From assembly GCA_006384855.1 (NCBI GenBank), contig VCJN01002572.1:62001-126000 (forward strand): a stretch of DNA of 64,000 nucleotides, in the 5' to 3' direction. The notes under the pieces are model-generated. The model did not search any database. It was given only the letters and a program-made list of their open reading frames with translations, and had not been told where the DNA came from. Below are positions 35,017 through 44,699 of this stretch, piece after piece (within the stretch, counting starts at the first letter, position 1; every line of letters begins with the position of its first letter). The DNA comes from Tetraselmis striata (lineage: Eukaryota > Chlorophyta > Chlorodendrophyceae > Chlorodendrales > Chlorodendraceae). The translations under genes and the position numbers were made by a program.

Positions 35017-37736
35017 GTGTGGGGGGGGGGGGGGGCGAGGGGGCTTCTCACCCAGCACGCCATCCACAGTCCCCGAGGCTTTGAACCAAAGAACAAACAG
35101 AGCCGCCTCCTTCAGGTTGCTGCAGGTCAGTCCCTACACACGTACATGATTTCGAAGGTCAATCCGCGCCAAACCGCCATTATCACTTCAACCCGCAGGT
35201 CAACCATGATGGGCCGCGCTTTCAATGAATGCCCGGCCGCAATGCCACGGGGCATGTGGCCGCACCTGCACAGGGTTGCCGTTTCTCAGCACCGCCTGCA
35301 CGCTGCCGGAGATTGGCCAGTTCAGGTCGTTGTCGTCGTCAATTGTCTGCAGTGGGTTGACAGGGGACGGAATGTGTTAGACTCCCTCATGCCCTGACAC
35401 TTTGCGCATCTCCGCTAGACACAGCCCGGGCGTCCCTCGGCGGCGAGGTTTCACCTGGAGCTTTGAGGGCGCCAGGGAAGCGAGGTACTCAGAGGCAATG
35501 CTTGTGTATTTTATACCCTGCGGACACACACATGGTCATGCTAGCGCGCATGGGTATAGCTGGCAGGCAGGCTGGAAGAGGGGAAGGCGCACATCAGAAG
35601 GAAGGGAAGCCGGGGCAGGTGGGAAAATTGGGGGGGGGGGGGGGGGGGGGGGAGGGAGGATGACCCACGTTATACATCAGCGCCTGCTGCAGCTCAAATA
35701 TGACAGCACTGCGGTAGTCAACGTAGCCAATGCTAAAGGGACTGGTCCGGACAGCATATGCTGCCGCCGCGCCAGTGGCCTGGAAAGCAAAAGTGCCGTT
35801 CCTGGCGGGCCAACCGGCGCTTCCACCTGCCAGGTGAAGGATACGGCATAAGAGCATGCAGGTATTGAGCTCAAGGGCAGAAACCAGAGAGCAAGTTGGG
35901 ACGAGGGTGTCCCTGTGCACACCTTCTTCCAGCGAGCCATCAGCCAGTTGCTCCTCGTAGGGGAAGAAGCTTTCCTTCAGCGAGCTGCGGCATCATCAAC
36001 CGTGGTAGCCAAGGTTATGAATGGCGCCAAATAGGCCAAGACGTGAAGTAACTCCCCCCCCTCCCCCCTTCTTCCCCTTCCTACTCCTCTTCCCCCACCA
36101 GACTCTGGCGGGCACGCCCAGCACATCATCGCACCTTTTCAACACGTAGTTCTCGCCAGAGCTCTCGCCGTGCGCAACAACCTGCGTGCCATGCATGCAC
36201 TGGAGTGTGAGTCGGCGAGGCGGGCGGTGCCGCAGATGCTCACATGACGCGCATGCATGGCCGCGCACCAGGATGTCCTGCTCCGGGAGTGCATCTGCCA
36301 AGTCCGTGTTGAGCTGCATGATGGCCGGGTGCCGCCAGTGCGTGATCTCCCCGCTGAAGATGCGCCCCAGGGTTGCGAGGTCCAGCCTGAGAGTGTGCCG
36401 CTGGCCATCCAGCTCTGCCAAATGCCGCCACACGGTGAATATGCATCCATATAGACATACATAATCCCCCCAGGTTCTTCCCACACACCCATATGCATGA
36501 AACGTATTATAAGGCAGGGGAGGAGGGGGAAGCGGTTGCGGCGTCTCACCTGGAAGGTTGTAGACTACGGCCAAGGGCGCGGTAAACAGAGGGAACACCT
36601 GCACCAAAGTTGTGAGGGAGTGTGAGGCCGAGGACATGAGGACAGTGCTCACAAGGGGGGAGGAGGGGGCCGGGGGTACCATATGGTCCATGTCACTCGG
36701 CTCATAAGGCTTTTCAGTGACCAGCAACGTGAACCCCTGCACGGAGGCATGCCGCAACTCTCAGAGCGTGTGAGTCCATCGGGGTTGCCCTGCTATTCCA
36801 CCAGCAAGGCATGTTTCCGATATTTATTTATTGCTTCTCTACCACGAGGCCCATTCCAGAGCAGCGTCTAGCAAACACCAATCCCGCCAGCCAGGCCACA
36901 GCCCGTCAGCCCGGCGTCCTGGAGGCAGCACCTCTGTTGGCAGCGCGTCGTCGCCTGCGCTGCAGTGTGTGGCGTGGTCCTGGAAACGGCACTCGGCGCT
37001 CCGCGGCGCCAAGCTGCAACGGCACATCGACACACGGGCGTGCCTCAAAAAAGCGCACCGCACCCGCACGAAGACAGACCAGGCCCTGTGTGTGATGATA
37101 CAACCCTCAAGCACCGTCGATGCCGCGCCCAGGATGTCGCGAGCACCTGTGGTACGCGATGTCCGCGGGAGAGCTGGCGCCCCGCTCCGTGCGGTACAGG
37201 CTTACCAGGTCCTGCGGTGCCCAGGGTCACGCCCACAGATGAGTTAGCGAAACCATAGCTCGTGGGAACAAACAAGAGGCTGTCGGGTAGAAAGGAGCAA
37301 GCAAGGCGGTGTACGACCCGCGACCGGTGCGCTCCAGCGGTACTGAAGTACTACAGGACAGTGGTGTATGATATGGTTTGGCTGAACGCACCCAGCTTGG
37401 AGGCCTGGGGGTTGCTAAAGCGCATCATCCGACCTTTACCGTGGTGTACTGTACATAAATATTCTATATCGTCGGACCGCAGCATCGTCGCCCGAGGAGC
37501 GAGCGAGTGAGACGGCAGGAAGAGGAGGGGGGGGGGGGACGTGGGGGCACCTCGAATACGGGTCGGAGCCAGGTGGAGCCCGCAGATTGTACCACCACCC
37601 TCGTTGCCACTTCGGGCAGCTCTCTATCTGAATCTGCCAGTATATTTCTGCTGCTCAGCCGAAACTCCTTGGCCGTGGCCACGCTCGCGGTGAACGCCAG
37701 TGCGAGAAGGAAGGGTAGCGGCCGCGGCCGCGACAT
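27811..37736 (-). CDS. Receptor-like cyclic-nucleotide phosphodiesterase with two PstS-like ectodomains
   Basis: Probable cAMP/cGMP hydrolase under extracellular ligand control. Exons in coding order: 37551-37736, 37147-37211, 36932-37013, 36680-36736, 36550-36598, 36269-36414, 36135-36181, 35923-35984, 35669-35826, 35455-35517, 35266-35346, 35052-35133, 34803-34867, 34043-34192, 33850-33906, 33316-33479, 33091-33202, 32735-32959 (or to 33010), 32388-32513, 31876-32268, 31670-31759, 31505-31564, 31114-31356, 30864-30995, 30231-30617, 29032-29344, 27811-28214; every phase fits. About 1332 residues. It has a signal peptide (PFLLALAFTASVATA), PstS-like domain 1 (QSAGSTW; LATLGRIFSGEITHW; FSIGYVDY), PstS-like domain 2 (LIPVTLGAVAVKANLPG; DISRWDDQRLRTLNPEL), a membrane span at ~725-749, a ~240-residue linker, then the PDE: YHNRAHAADV ~990, HDTEHPGFNN ~1032, TDMSNHFE, KSADIGH with metal Asp ~1153. 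All class I PDE metal ligands are present. The donor at 31669 is GC. Confidence 0.85.
34247..34345. repeat. (CA)n microsatellite with C18 tract in a PDE intron
   Basis: About 35 CA units (34247-34317) are followed by ~18 C and more CA/CG. In the transcript (minus strand) this is (GU)n-G18-(GU)n. It lies in the intron 34193-34802 downstream of the 65-nt exon 34803-34867. Confidence 0.9.
34441..34475. repeat. Perfect 13-bp hairpin in a PDE intron
   Basis: CATAATAATCTGC (34441-34453) and its exact complement (34463-34475) are separated by 9 nt. The arm shares GCAGAT(T)A-type sequence with the hairpin at 9855-9893. Confidence 0.8.
34979..35035. repeat. (GT)n microsatellite with G15 tract in the neighbouring PDE intron
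   Basis: About 20 GT units (34979-35020) are followed by 15 G. In the transcript this is C15-(AC)n, complementary to the tract at 34247-34345. It lies in intron 34868-35051, just upstream of exon 34803-34867. Confidence 0.9.
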
Positions 37737-38480
37737 GCCGCCCCCGTCACGTGCCCCCCTGGAGCCCTGGACTACTTACCGTCTTACCCCGCGTTTGGCA
37801 CTGCCCCACCCCAGGCAGCTGTCACCGCCAGCACTTCTCGACAGCCCGGAGTCTGCCACCTCGGAACAGCCTACCACTCGCTCGGTTTTGCAACAGGTGT
37901 GCGGGACTGCGGTTGCTGGCGTGTTCCCTGCGCTACGACGAGTACAGATCCGCGTCTTGCATGCGCCGTGAACACGGTGCCAGTATCCGACTGGCGCTGT
38001 ACGCATTACAGCACCCGTACTAATAAAATTGCGGCAGTCATATTGGGGGGCTTCTGCGGAGTTCCCCTAACTACTGTACGAGGACAGTGATCATCATCAG
38101 TGCATATCATCACGTGCTACGACTGTCGGGATCCTTGTATATTATGTTGAAGTGACATCCATGTACATATGGTCCATGTGTACATGTACATGTACATGGA
38201 GCCTCCACTGACCTACGTCCACATGGCCCATACTGTCTACCCGTACACATGAATTGAACTGAGAACACATATATGTGTTGTAAGGATATGCACCACACAA
38301 ATCCCCATGTGGGTACCCATCAGTGCCTGGTGCGTTTTGCGCGGTATCCTTACATGTGCACACGGGTCGTTGGCTGACCCATGTACGCATGGACTGCCCT
38401 CGACGAATGCCCATGTACACGCGGACCGGCCCTGTACGCATGGAGCGCGGTACTTGGACCATTCACATATGGGTCCACAA
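37737..38480. other. Upstream region of the receptor-PDE gene and CATGTAC-rich segment
   Basis: The first few hundred bases should hold the PDE promoter and 5' UTR. AGCACCCGTACTA at about 38008 resembles a MITE end of the CGGGTGCCGGC family. From 38150 to 38470 the words CATGTAC, CCATGTACAC and ACGCATGGA recur many times in both orientations, giving a degenerate palindromic repeat region. No gene is seen. Confidence 0.45.
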
Positions 38481-38740
38481 GGTACATCCCTTGTCCGCTC
38501 GGTAGAGCGGTCGTCTCGTATGCGAGAGACCCGGGTTCGATTCCTGGCCGATGTATTTCGGCAATGTCGGCCCTGCGTGTCCCGGGTTTACCCGATTGAT
38601 GCATTAGCCCTTCAGGGTTCGAATGAGGCAATGGTCTACGGGCTATGCCAGACCTACGACTGCAGTTGGCGCACGAGGTCAAGTGCTGGGGCGGCTTCGG
38701 CCGATGTCCCGGGGCGAACTTTACTTTACTTTTATGGGTC
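38481..38740 (+). mobile_element. tRNA-derived SINE, copy 2 (most complete)
   Basis: It starts GGTACATCCCTTGT. TACATC can pair with GATGTA after the T arm, and it has CCGCTCGGTAGAGCGG, CTCGTATGCGAG (a CGT-like anticodon loop, as in tRNA-Thr) and a B box GGGTTCGATTCC. The body and a tail of repeated CTTTA follow. The cloverleaf is distorted, so it is a SINE head and not a tRNA gene. Confidence 0.7.
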
Positions 38741-38825
38741 CACGCTATCCAGCCCATGTGTGATATAGTAGAATTCTTCCGCATTTTCAGGCAAGATTAA
38801 CTATATTAACCATATTTCAATTAGT

Positions 38826-39458
38826 TCAAATTAAGTAGCAGATGCTTGTTACACCAGTCCACATAAGTCTTTGCACAAATAAATCCGCGCGTATCATTGC
38901 CTCGGTGCCCAAGCCACGAGGCGGGCCACGGGGCCATGGATCCTTGTACTCCAGTGCATGCGATCCTCCTACGCCAAGGAGACAGCCGTTTCTCCAGGTT
39001 ATCGCACTTTCAAAGTTGTTCTTCGGCAATGGCATTGCTTGGAACATGGCTAAAACCACAGAAAAAAACGGGCGATGGATAGGGGGCAACTTGTTGGCGG
39101 CGTAGCTATAATCCGTCGCATATGCCCGCGCGCTGCCGGTGGTGGGTGCATGCGCTGTAAGACGACCGAGCTTGAGCTCAATCCATACACGCTGCCGATG
39201 CAATGCATGGCATTTCCATGAGAGTGTGCCACTAATCCCGTCGTCGTGATGGGGCCAATCATCCCACAATTTTCCAAGCGGCAAGATAAGCGCCGTTGGC
39301 TGCGCCTCGCTGGGTGAAAGTAGCACACATTGCCTTCGATTCCATAGGCGCATGCTTATACCGCACGCACCGTGGGCTAAGCGCGGGCTGGCCCCCTCGA
39401 CAACAATGGCGCCACTGCTACACATGTATGCGCGCATGTTGTCATACATACATGTCAC
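38826..39458 (-). CDS. Repeat-encoded ORF of unknown function (210 codons, uninterrupted)
   Basis: An open minus-strand frame of 210 codons lies in a dispersed repeat. Blocks of its translation (SPSEAQPTALILPLGKL; LLGVGGSHAL; IRADLFVQRLMW) recur in the same frame in the related copy at 25260-25860, which has a stop. Same-frame similarity between diverged copies suggests a former transposon protein. No family was recognised. Chance openness of the other frame is not excluded. Confidence 0.35.
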   Translation of the reverse strand: MTCMYDNMRAYMCSSGAIVVEGASPRLAHGACGISMRLWNRRQCVLLSPSEAQPTALILPLGKLWDDWPHHDDGISGTLSWKCHALHRQRVWIELKLGRLTAHAPTTGSARAYATDYSYAANKLPPIHRPFFSVVLAMFQAMPLPKNNFESAITWRNGCLLGVGGSHALEYKDPWPRGPPRGLGTEAMIRADLFVQRLMWTGVTSICYLI

Positions 39459-39622
39459 ACATCATCCAAGGGAAAAAGCCAAAATGATGACGGTGTCCGC
39501 GCGACGTGGAGACCTATCCAAGGGGTCCTCGCGCCTGGGAGCTTGCGTGGAAGGGCACCTTACATGCCCCCATCATGCGCCCCCACCCACAGTGAGCGGG
39601 CTGGCTGGGATACCAGAACATG

Positions 39623-39650
39623 GGGGGGGGGGGGGGGGGGGGGGGGGGGG
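39623..39650 (+). repeat. 28-base G run
   Basis: An uninterrupted G homopolymer outside any gene, 16 bp left of the MITE at 39667. Confidence 0.9.
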
Positions 39651-39666
39651 TAACTTTGGCAGGCCG

Positions 39667-39781
39667 TAACATTTCGCCGTTTTATCAGATTGGGCTGAAA
39701 ATTAGTGCATTTGAAAGCGCAGGTCACGGGCTTTCCATCGCACTGATTTACAGCCCAATCTGATAAAACGCCGAAATGTTA
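39667..39781. mobile_element. 115-bp MITE with ~45-bp inverted ends
   Basis: TAACATTTCGCCGTTTTAT at the left is matched by its reverse complement at the right with one mismatch; similarity continues for about 45 bp on each side. No target-site duplication was obvious. Confidence 0.7.
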
Positions 39782-40150
39782 TGAATTAAAATGTGGTTGC
39801 ATTATTACTGCTTTTTGCAGGGCGCACAGCCAGTTTGCGAATGTCGCATGCAGCCCGCTAGCTGACCATACACTCCAAACCATGCGCCGCGCGGCATGGG
39901 GTAGGCGGCCAACACATGTATCGCGGCGACCATGGGAGAAAAACACGGTTCTTTACGTCTAAATGTTGGTGTGCCGTGCGCTCAAACCGTTCACCGCCCG
40001 GCCGTGTAGCACTTGTTACACTGGCAGTGCCGCATAACAGGCGACGCACGCGCCACGCGCGCCGCCGCACTGGCCCTAGCACACCATGTGCACGCTCTTT
40101 CATGGTTATCCTCGCAATGGCTGCAACGGCGTAGACTATGCGTGGCTTTC
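39782..40150 (+). repeat. Dispersed repeat (copies at 25980-26330 and, inverted, 56300-56530)
   Basis: The left half matches 26110-26290 and the right half matches the reverse complement of 56300-56530 (for example GCGCGC...CACCATGTG(C/T)ACGCTCTTTCAT). It overlaps no recognised gene. Confidence 0.6.
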
Positions 40151-41557
40151 CCGACTAGACGCGATTAAACCCAATCATACGCGTAAAAACATGCAGAGAC
40201 TTTTGTGGGCTGCTGTACATTAAATTAGAGTGAAATAAAAGAGACTTCAGTTCATTTCATGCTGTTCTAACATGTAGTTAATTGCACGGAATGGGTGACA
40301 GCTCCCTGAGCGCTAGTGCCAACACCATGGTCCTCGATGTTATGCATGACAGCAATTGTATGTTATTAGGGTGACACCTAGAGTTGCGTTTCCTACCAGC
40401 TTTGCGGAAACTGCAAATGCGGGTGGCACATCACGGCCCTATACATGTGCATTTGATCATTCCTTGGCCCCCAAAAAGCCACACATATCTTACGCGGTTA
40501 CGCCTTCTTTGAGGGAGATCTTCTTCCATGATGCTTGGTCGCTCCACTTCTCCACCACACCCGCCAAGCCCAACCGCGCAGGTGCAATGTCGCGCAAAGT
40601 GATCCGGGTCTTGCTGCCCATATGTGGTCCTGTTAACACCCGCGTTCACAACGACTTTTTAAGAATTGCGTTCTGTGCCCTGCAAACCAAGGAGTTGGGG
40701 GAGGGCATTTGACCAAGAACATGTGTGCGTCATCACGGGGACACATCAAGCATTGCATGCAAATATCATCACCAGTCTGCAAAAGCAAGAGGAGCATAAT
40801 CTATCTCATCTCAATCACCATGCATGTCAAGCATTTAGGATGCACCTTGCCGCGGTCCTCCTTTGCCAACGGCAGTCTGACCACATCACCCACCCTTGGT
40901 GTTGGGCCGGCCTTGACAGCGACCCGGGCATGCATCATCCTAGCCCGCTTGGCATGTGCAGCACCGCATTGAGCCATGATTGTCCGCCGCCCGGAACAGC
41001 TGGCCAGTTGGGAGGGAGATACTGGACTATAATCACCAACGGCATCGCGTGCTTGCAGGAGGACTTGTGGAGTAGCCTCCGTTGTTGCAGCCGGAGGCGG
41101 CGGTGGTTCCTCATGCGACCTTCGCCTCTTACGGCCCACCGACTCACGGGACGAGACAACCGCAGTGGTGGCTGCACATATCGTTTCAAGCGAGCGAGGC
41201 ACCACATCCACAGACCCAGCAACCATGCAATCGTTGCCACATCACTGGCCACCATCCGTGCCACCTGCGTGCGAGACACATGAGTGACACAATAATCACA
41301 CCCATGCCATAGCATGCATCGCATGCTAACAAGAATGGCAGCAACAACAGGTTACTCCTTACTTGTACATATGACATGGTAGAAGGCCCAAGGTAAAGCA
41401 ATCTATTTTGCACCGAGGCACGCGGTGCATTGTGGTTAGATCTAAATCAAGGTTTGTTAGCAGTGGGATTGATAGCTAACATGAAGGCCGGTTGGTTCAT
41501 TTGTGCGAAGTTGGGAAAACAATTCCGTCCAAGCTAGGGCAAATCAAAAGAGTGAAA
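40151..41557. other. Repeat-derived intergenic region
   Basis: Apart from the ORF at 40801-41226, I see no gene, RNA or recognisable element here. Confidence 0.4.
40801..41226 (-). CDS. Uncharacterised repeat-associated ORF (141 codons)
   Basis: The minus-strand frame encodes a basic, proline-rich segment (GRKRRRSHEEPPPPP) and a C-terminal GDVVRLPLAKEDRGKVHPK motif. The latter resembles the short GD-V-R/VPLxxxDRxKxDP motif of some algal repeat-encoded proteins, from memory and unverified. No start-site or splice support was found. Confidence 0.25.
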   Translation of the reverse strand: MVAGSVDVVPRSLETICAATTAVVSSRESVGRKRRRSHEEPPPPPAATTEATPQVLLQARDAVGDYSPVSPSQLASCSGRRTIMAQCGAAHAKRARMMHARVAVKAGPTPRVGDVVRLPLAKEDRGKVHPKCLTCMVIEMR

Positions 41558-41700
41558 GAAACGTGATGGTTACAAGCAGTTTGTCCCGTCGGGGGCAGAA
41601 ACCTGGGACAAAACATAAGGGCGAGGGAAACGTGATGACTACAAGTAGTTTGTGGCGTCGGGGGCTGAAACTCCGTCAAATACGCTGGGACAAAACATGA
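41558..41700. repeat. Tandem duplication of a ~70-80 bp unit
   Basis: GAAACGTGATG...ACAAG(C/T)AGTTTGT...CGTCGGGGGC, ending in GGGACAAAACAT, occurs twice, at 41558-41626 and from 41627 to about 41700; the second unit has an ~11-bp insertion. Confidence 0.75.
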
Positions 41701-41725
41701 GCCGGTAATTTTGTGGAAAAGTGTA

Positions 41726-42686
41726 CTAATCGACCACATAATCCCCGCAACGCTCTGCCGCATGGAGTCTCCTCTTCTCCGCCGCTCCACGCTCTTCTTG
41801 CTCCTCTGCAACGGTCATTGGCGGCGGTAGACCCGGCCACTTCTTGAAATCACCTAGACAAAGTCTCCGAGTCTCGTCCCATGGCTTCTCTTTGAACCAT
41901 GACTTCATCTTGGATTTTATCCCAGCGATTTGCGTCTTCTGTTTGTCAATGCGGATCGTCTTCAAGTTCCTTTGTGGGAACGAGTGGTCCGGATGCATCT
42001 TGTCCCAGAATACACATAGGGCCGCAGCGACCTGCGTGCAAACCGCGCGCGTTGATTTTTATGTTTTATCGCATGTTTTGTCACTCACCCGGGCTGCACC
42101 CCTCACGCACTGCCGTTGTCCCGGTTCCGGCTATGACGTCGACAATTGTTGTCCCGTATGTTGCCGCCATCTTCAAGTGCTTGGAAAAGAGCGCGATCGG
42201 CTTTTGGTACTTGTTCATGGTCTGTCTGTTCTCGTCCTTTAACTTCGCGGTGTCTTTGAAATGGCCGAGCATGATCGACGAGGAGAACCTGGAAAGGCAA
42301 AACCGGCTCAGTGTTGCTTAAAACAAGCCGGCTACTTTCCACGAATCAAATCCCACGGGGATCATGAGAGCAAATGTTGCCAGCTACGATGCTGGGCGCT
42401 GGCTTCCTGAAGTAGAGGCAGTACTCAGAGTCGTGACGCAGAGAACTGCCCATCCTCATCATCCCACAGGCTTTGGCCCAAATCAAGACGTGATAGACAA
42501 GGTCCTCAGCTTGTTTCCGAACGGCTGTTATTGCGGATCCAAGCTGCGCTGGTCCGAGAGGTGAATCAAGAAATGGCACCCATCGAGAGCAGTGTAGACG
42601 TTAGAAGATCTAGTGAGGATATTCACTCGCCTGCGCGGGGAAATTCGGAAATCCGGTAAATGAAAGCATAGTCACCTACGCCCTCT

Positions 42687-42717
<31 letters not shown>

Positions 42718-43740
42718 ATCTTGCACGATGAAAGCAAACACGTCGTTGGAGTCGTCCGTGCCCCACGCATCATTCTTCGAGTCCCAAGTGTGCGAGCCAG
42801 CTCCGAATAACGCGTCGGCCATGAAGATTGTGGCCTTGGTGGCACTTATTACTTCCGACATGGCTTCCGCGACAATTTTTTGTCGCGGGAGCATTATTGA
42901 AGTCGCCCTCCACGATGCAAGTCTCGCAAAGCTCAACCCTCAAATAGACTTCACCATCTTTCGAGTAGGGGTCTTCGCCCTTGGGCATCATCGGATATTC
43001 CTCGGCCTGAGATTTTATAAAACCCAATTAGAGTTATTAATAGGTCACACAACGAAACTTTTTCCTCAGAAATCATTTGTGGGATCGATATTTGACCTTC
43101 ATCGATATCCACAGCTCCTCAGAAAACCTTGGAGCGGAAATCGCGAGAAGCTCGGGGGCACATGTCAGTAGAGCGAACTCTGTGAAGAAAGTTCTCGCCA
43201 TGTCCGGCATTTGGTTCGTGATGTGAAACGCCTGACTTTTGATGCAAGTGTTGGTGGTCGCGATATGCTCTTGAACCAGTGTTGGGTGAGGCACTCGGCG
43301 GATTTCATGGCCCTCCATCTCTTAGGAGGGGTCAGCAAGACCATCAAAGGACCGGAGCGATGAGAACCTTTAACAAATCATGGAACCTTTTGGGGAAGCC
43401 AGTTGGACCGAGGTCATCAAGCTTGGCTCGGAACCTGGTGGGTGCGTCAAGGCAAGCGGCCGCTTGCTCATCCGACACATCGCATTGGATGACACATCAT
43501 AATCGATGATGTGGTCTGAGAGGTATTCCCCCCACTTCCTGGCCGGTTCGTCCGGCGTCAGCAGTTAGATTGGCTTCCTGCCCTTAGCCGTGTCGATGGC
43601 ATTCACGAGCTTGATGCTCGCCCGACGCAGGAGATCGCGAAACCTCCAAGTCTCAATCTTCGCCAGCCACTCCGCGTCGGTGTGCGTAACATCCATGGGG
43701 TCATCGTCGCCGGCATCTTTGACTTCTCTTCCCCCGCTAG
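41726..43740 (-). pseudogene. Decayed DNA N4/N6-methyltransferase gene (beta-class order)
   Basis: Minus-strand fragments in several frames follow methyltransferase order. First comes an N-terminal region (VTHTDAEWLAKIETWRFRD), with an in-frame stop after AKGRKPI and a later frame change. A catalytic motif IV-like ADALFGAGSHTWDSKNDAW follows (ADPPFG expected). Then VLIWAKACGMMRMG with HDSEYCLYFRK, then YQKPIALFSKHLK and the motif I VDVIAGTGTTAV, which match the C-terminal part of N6_N4_Mtase proteins. The last piece ends DKMHPDHSFPQRNLK...CGDYVVD at 41726. A T12G16 run lies at 42688-42716. Stops, frame changes and the altered motif IV say it is dead. It may be transposon-borne. Confidence 0.55.
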
Positions 43741-44699
43741 AAATACAGGTAGCGACTACTAATAGCGAGCAGCGCCTAGCGAGTTATAACTCAGGAAGTC
43801 CTAGCGCCCCATCTACTTCAAAACCGCCTCATCCCCTCGTACCCTGTCGACGCATATTTGGGCCACATCGCCACATCTGCCACTAACAACCTGCCTATGC
43901 CACCGACCAACTAGGTCGTCGATGCCTACCTTGCGGATAGCAACGTCGATAAGCAGGCGACTACCATGCACAGCCACAGTATGCGGTTTGAACACGTCAA
44001 GGCTCTTGAGCTAGAGCCCGAAGGTAAGACACATGTGCCCAATATTATTGCCATCAGCCCCGCTTTAAATCCGAAAAGCTTTCGTAGACTTTATGTCCGA
44101 TAACAATTTAGTGTCGCTAAAACCCAAACTTACTCCCGCCCATCATGCTACGAGTACTACATATACCGGCGCAATGCTGTATTTATTTATGCGACGACTT
44201 AAGTGATACCTTGGTCCGCCTGCGCAAAATTAAAACCATTAAAACCGCGCCGCTCAAAAGATTACGAGTAATCATGGCAGACGGCCGCACGCGTCGTGGC
44301 CACTAGCGTCGCAGTCCCGCAGTTAAAATTAGATGATAATAAATGACTGCATATCCAATAGCACATGCTGAGTCTATTACAACCTACTTGCAAAATAATT
44401 CCGACGCCATTCTCGGCCTACCTTTCCTATAAAAAATCCGCATATTAATTCGACCGCTGGCTCCCTCGCGTCCCCCGACGGCCACGCCGTTACATGCCCT
44501 GTCGAGCCCCGCTCCGGTAATGTCGACGCCATTCCAGCTAGTACTAGGCTCGAAAACTACTTATTTTAAAAGATCCTACACTGTTTTCTTTTATGCTTTA
44601 GTCCGCGAATACGACGCAAAAAAACACATATTTTGCCCAATCCATTGATAACGATATTACCGCTAACACTACCGACCATTGTGCTGAACATACCTCACA
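43741..44699. other. Non-coding region between the methyltransferase relic and the gypsy relic
   Basis: Low GC with frequent stops in all frames. It may contain the lost gag/protease part of the gypsy element, but no protease or zinc-knuckle motif was recognised. Confidence 0.35.

Larger units (their letters stand above)
28961..37538 (-). repeat. Poly-C (sense) tracts in introns of the receptor-PDE gene
   Basis: Sense-strand C runs (plus-strand G) at about 28961-28983, 32621-32639, 34022-34039, 35021-35035, 35630-35651 and 37527-37538. Those at 34022, 35021, 35630 and 37527 are within ~5-40 nt of the donors of exons starting at 34043, 35052, 35669 and 37551, as in the U-box gene. Confidence 0.75.

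Noticed and set aside
36599..36679. Read-through of the PDE ectodomain exon across 36599-36679 (no stop in frame)
   Set aside because: A GTACCC donor with C-rich start and a GTGCAG acceptor bound it, and removing it gives the spacing expected in PstS-like proteins. Its length is a multiple of three, so retention is possible.
38495..38565. Functional tRNA-Thr gene
   Set aside because: D and anticodon arms are distorted, and the same sequence recurs twice more with a common non-tRNA body; it is a SINE head.
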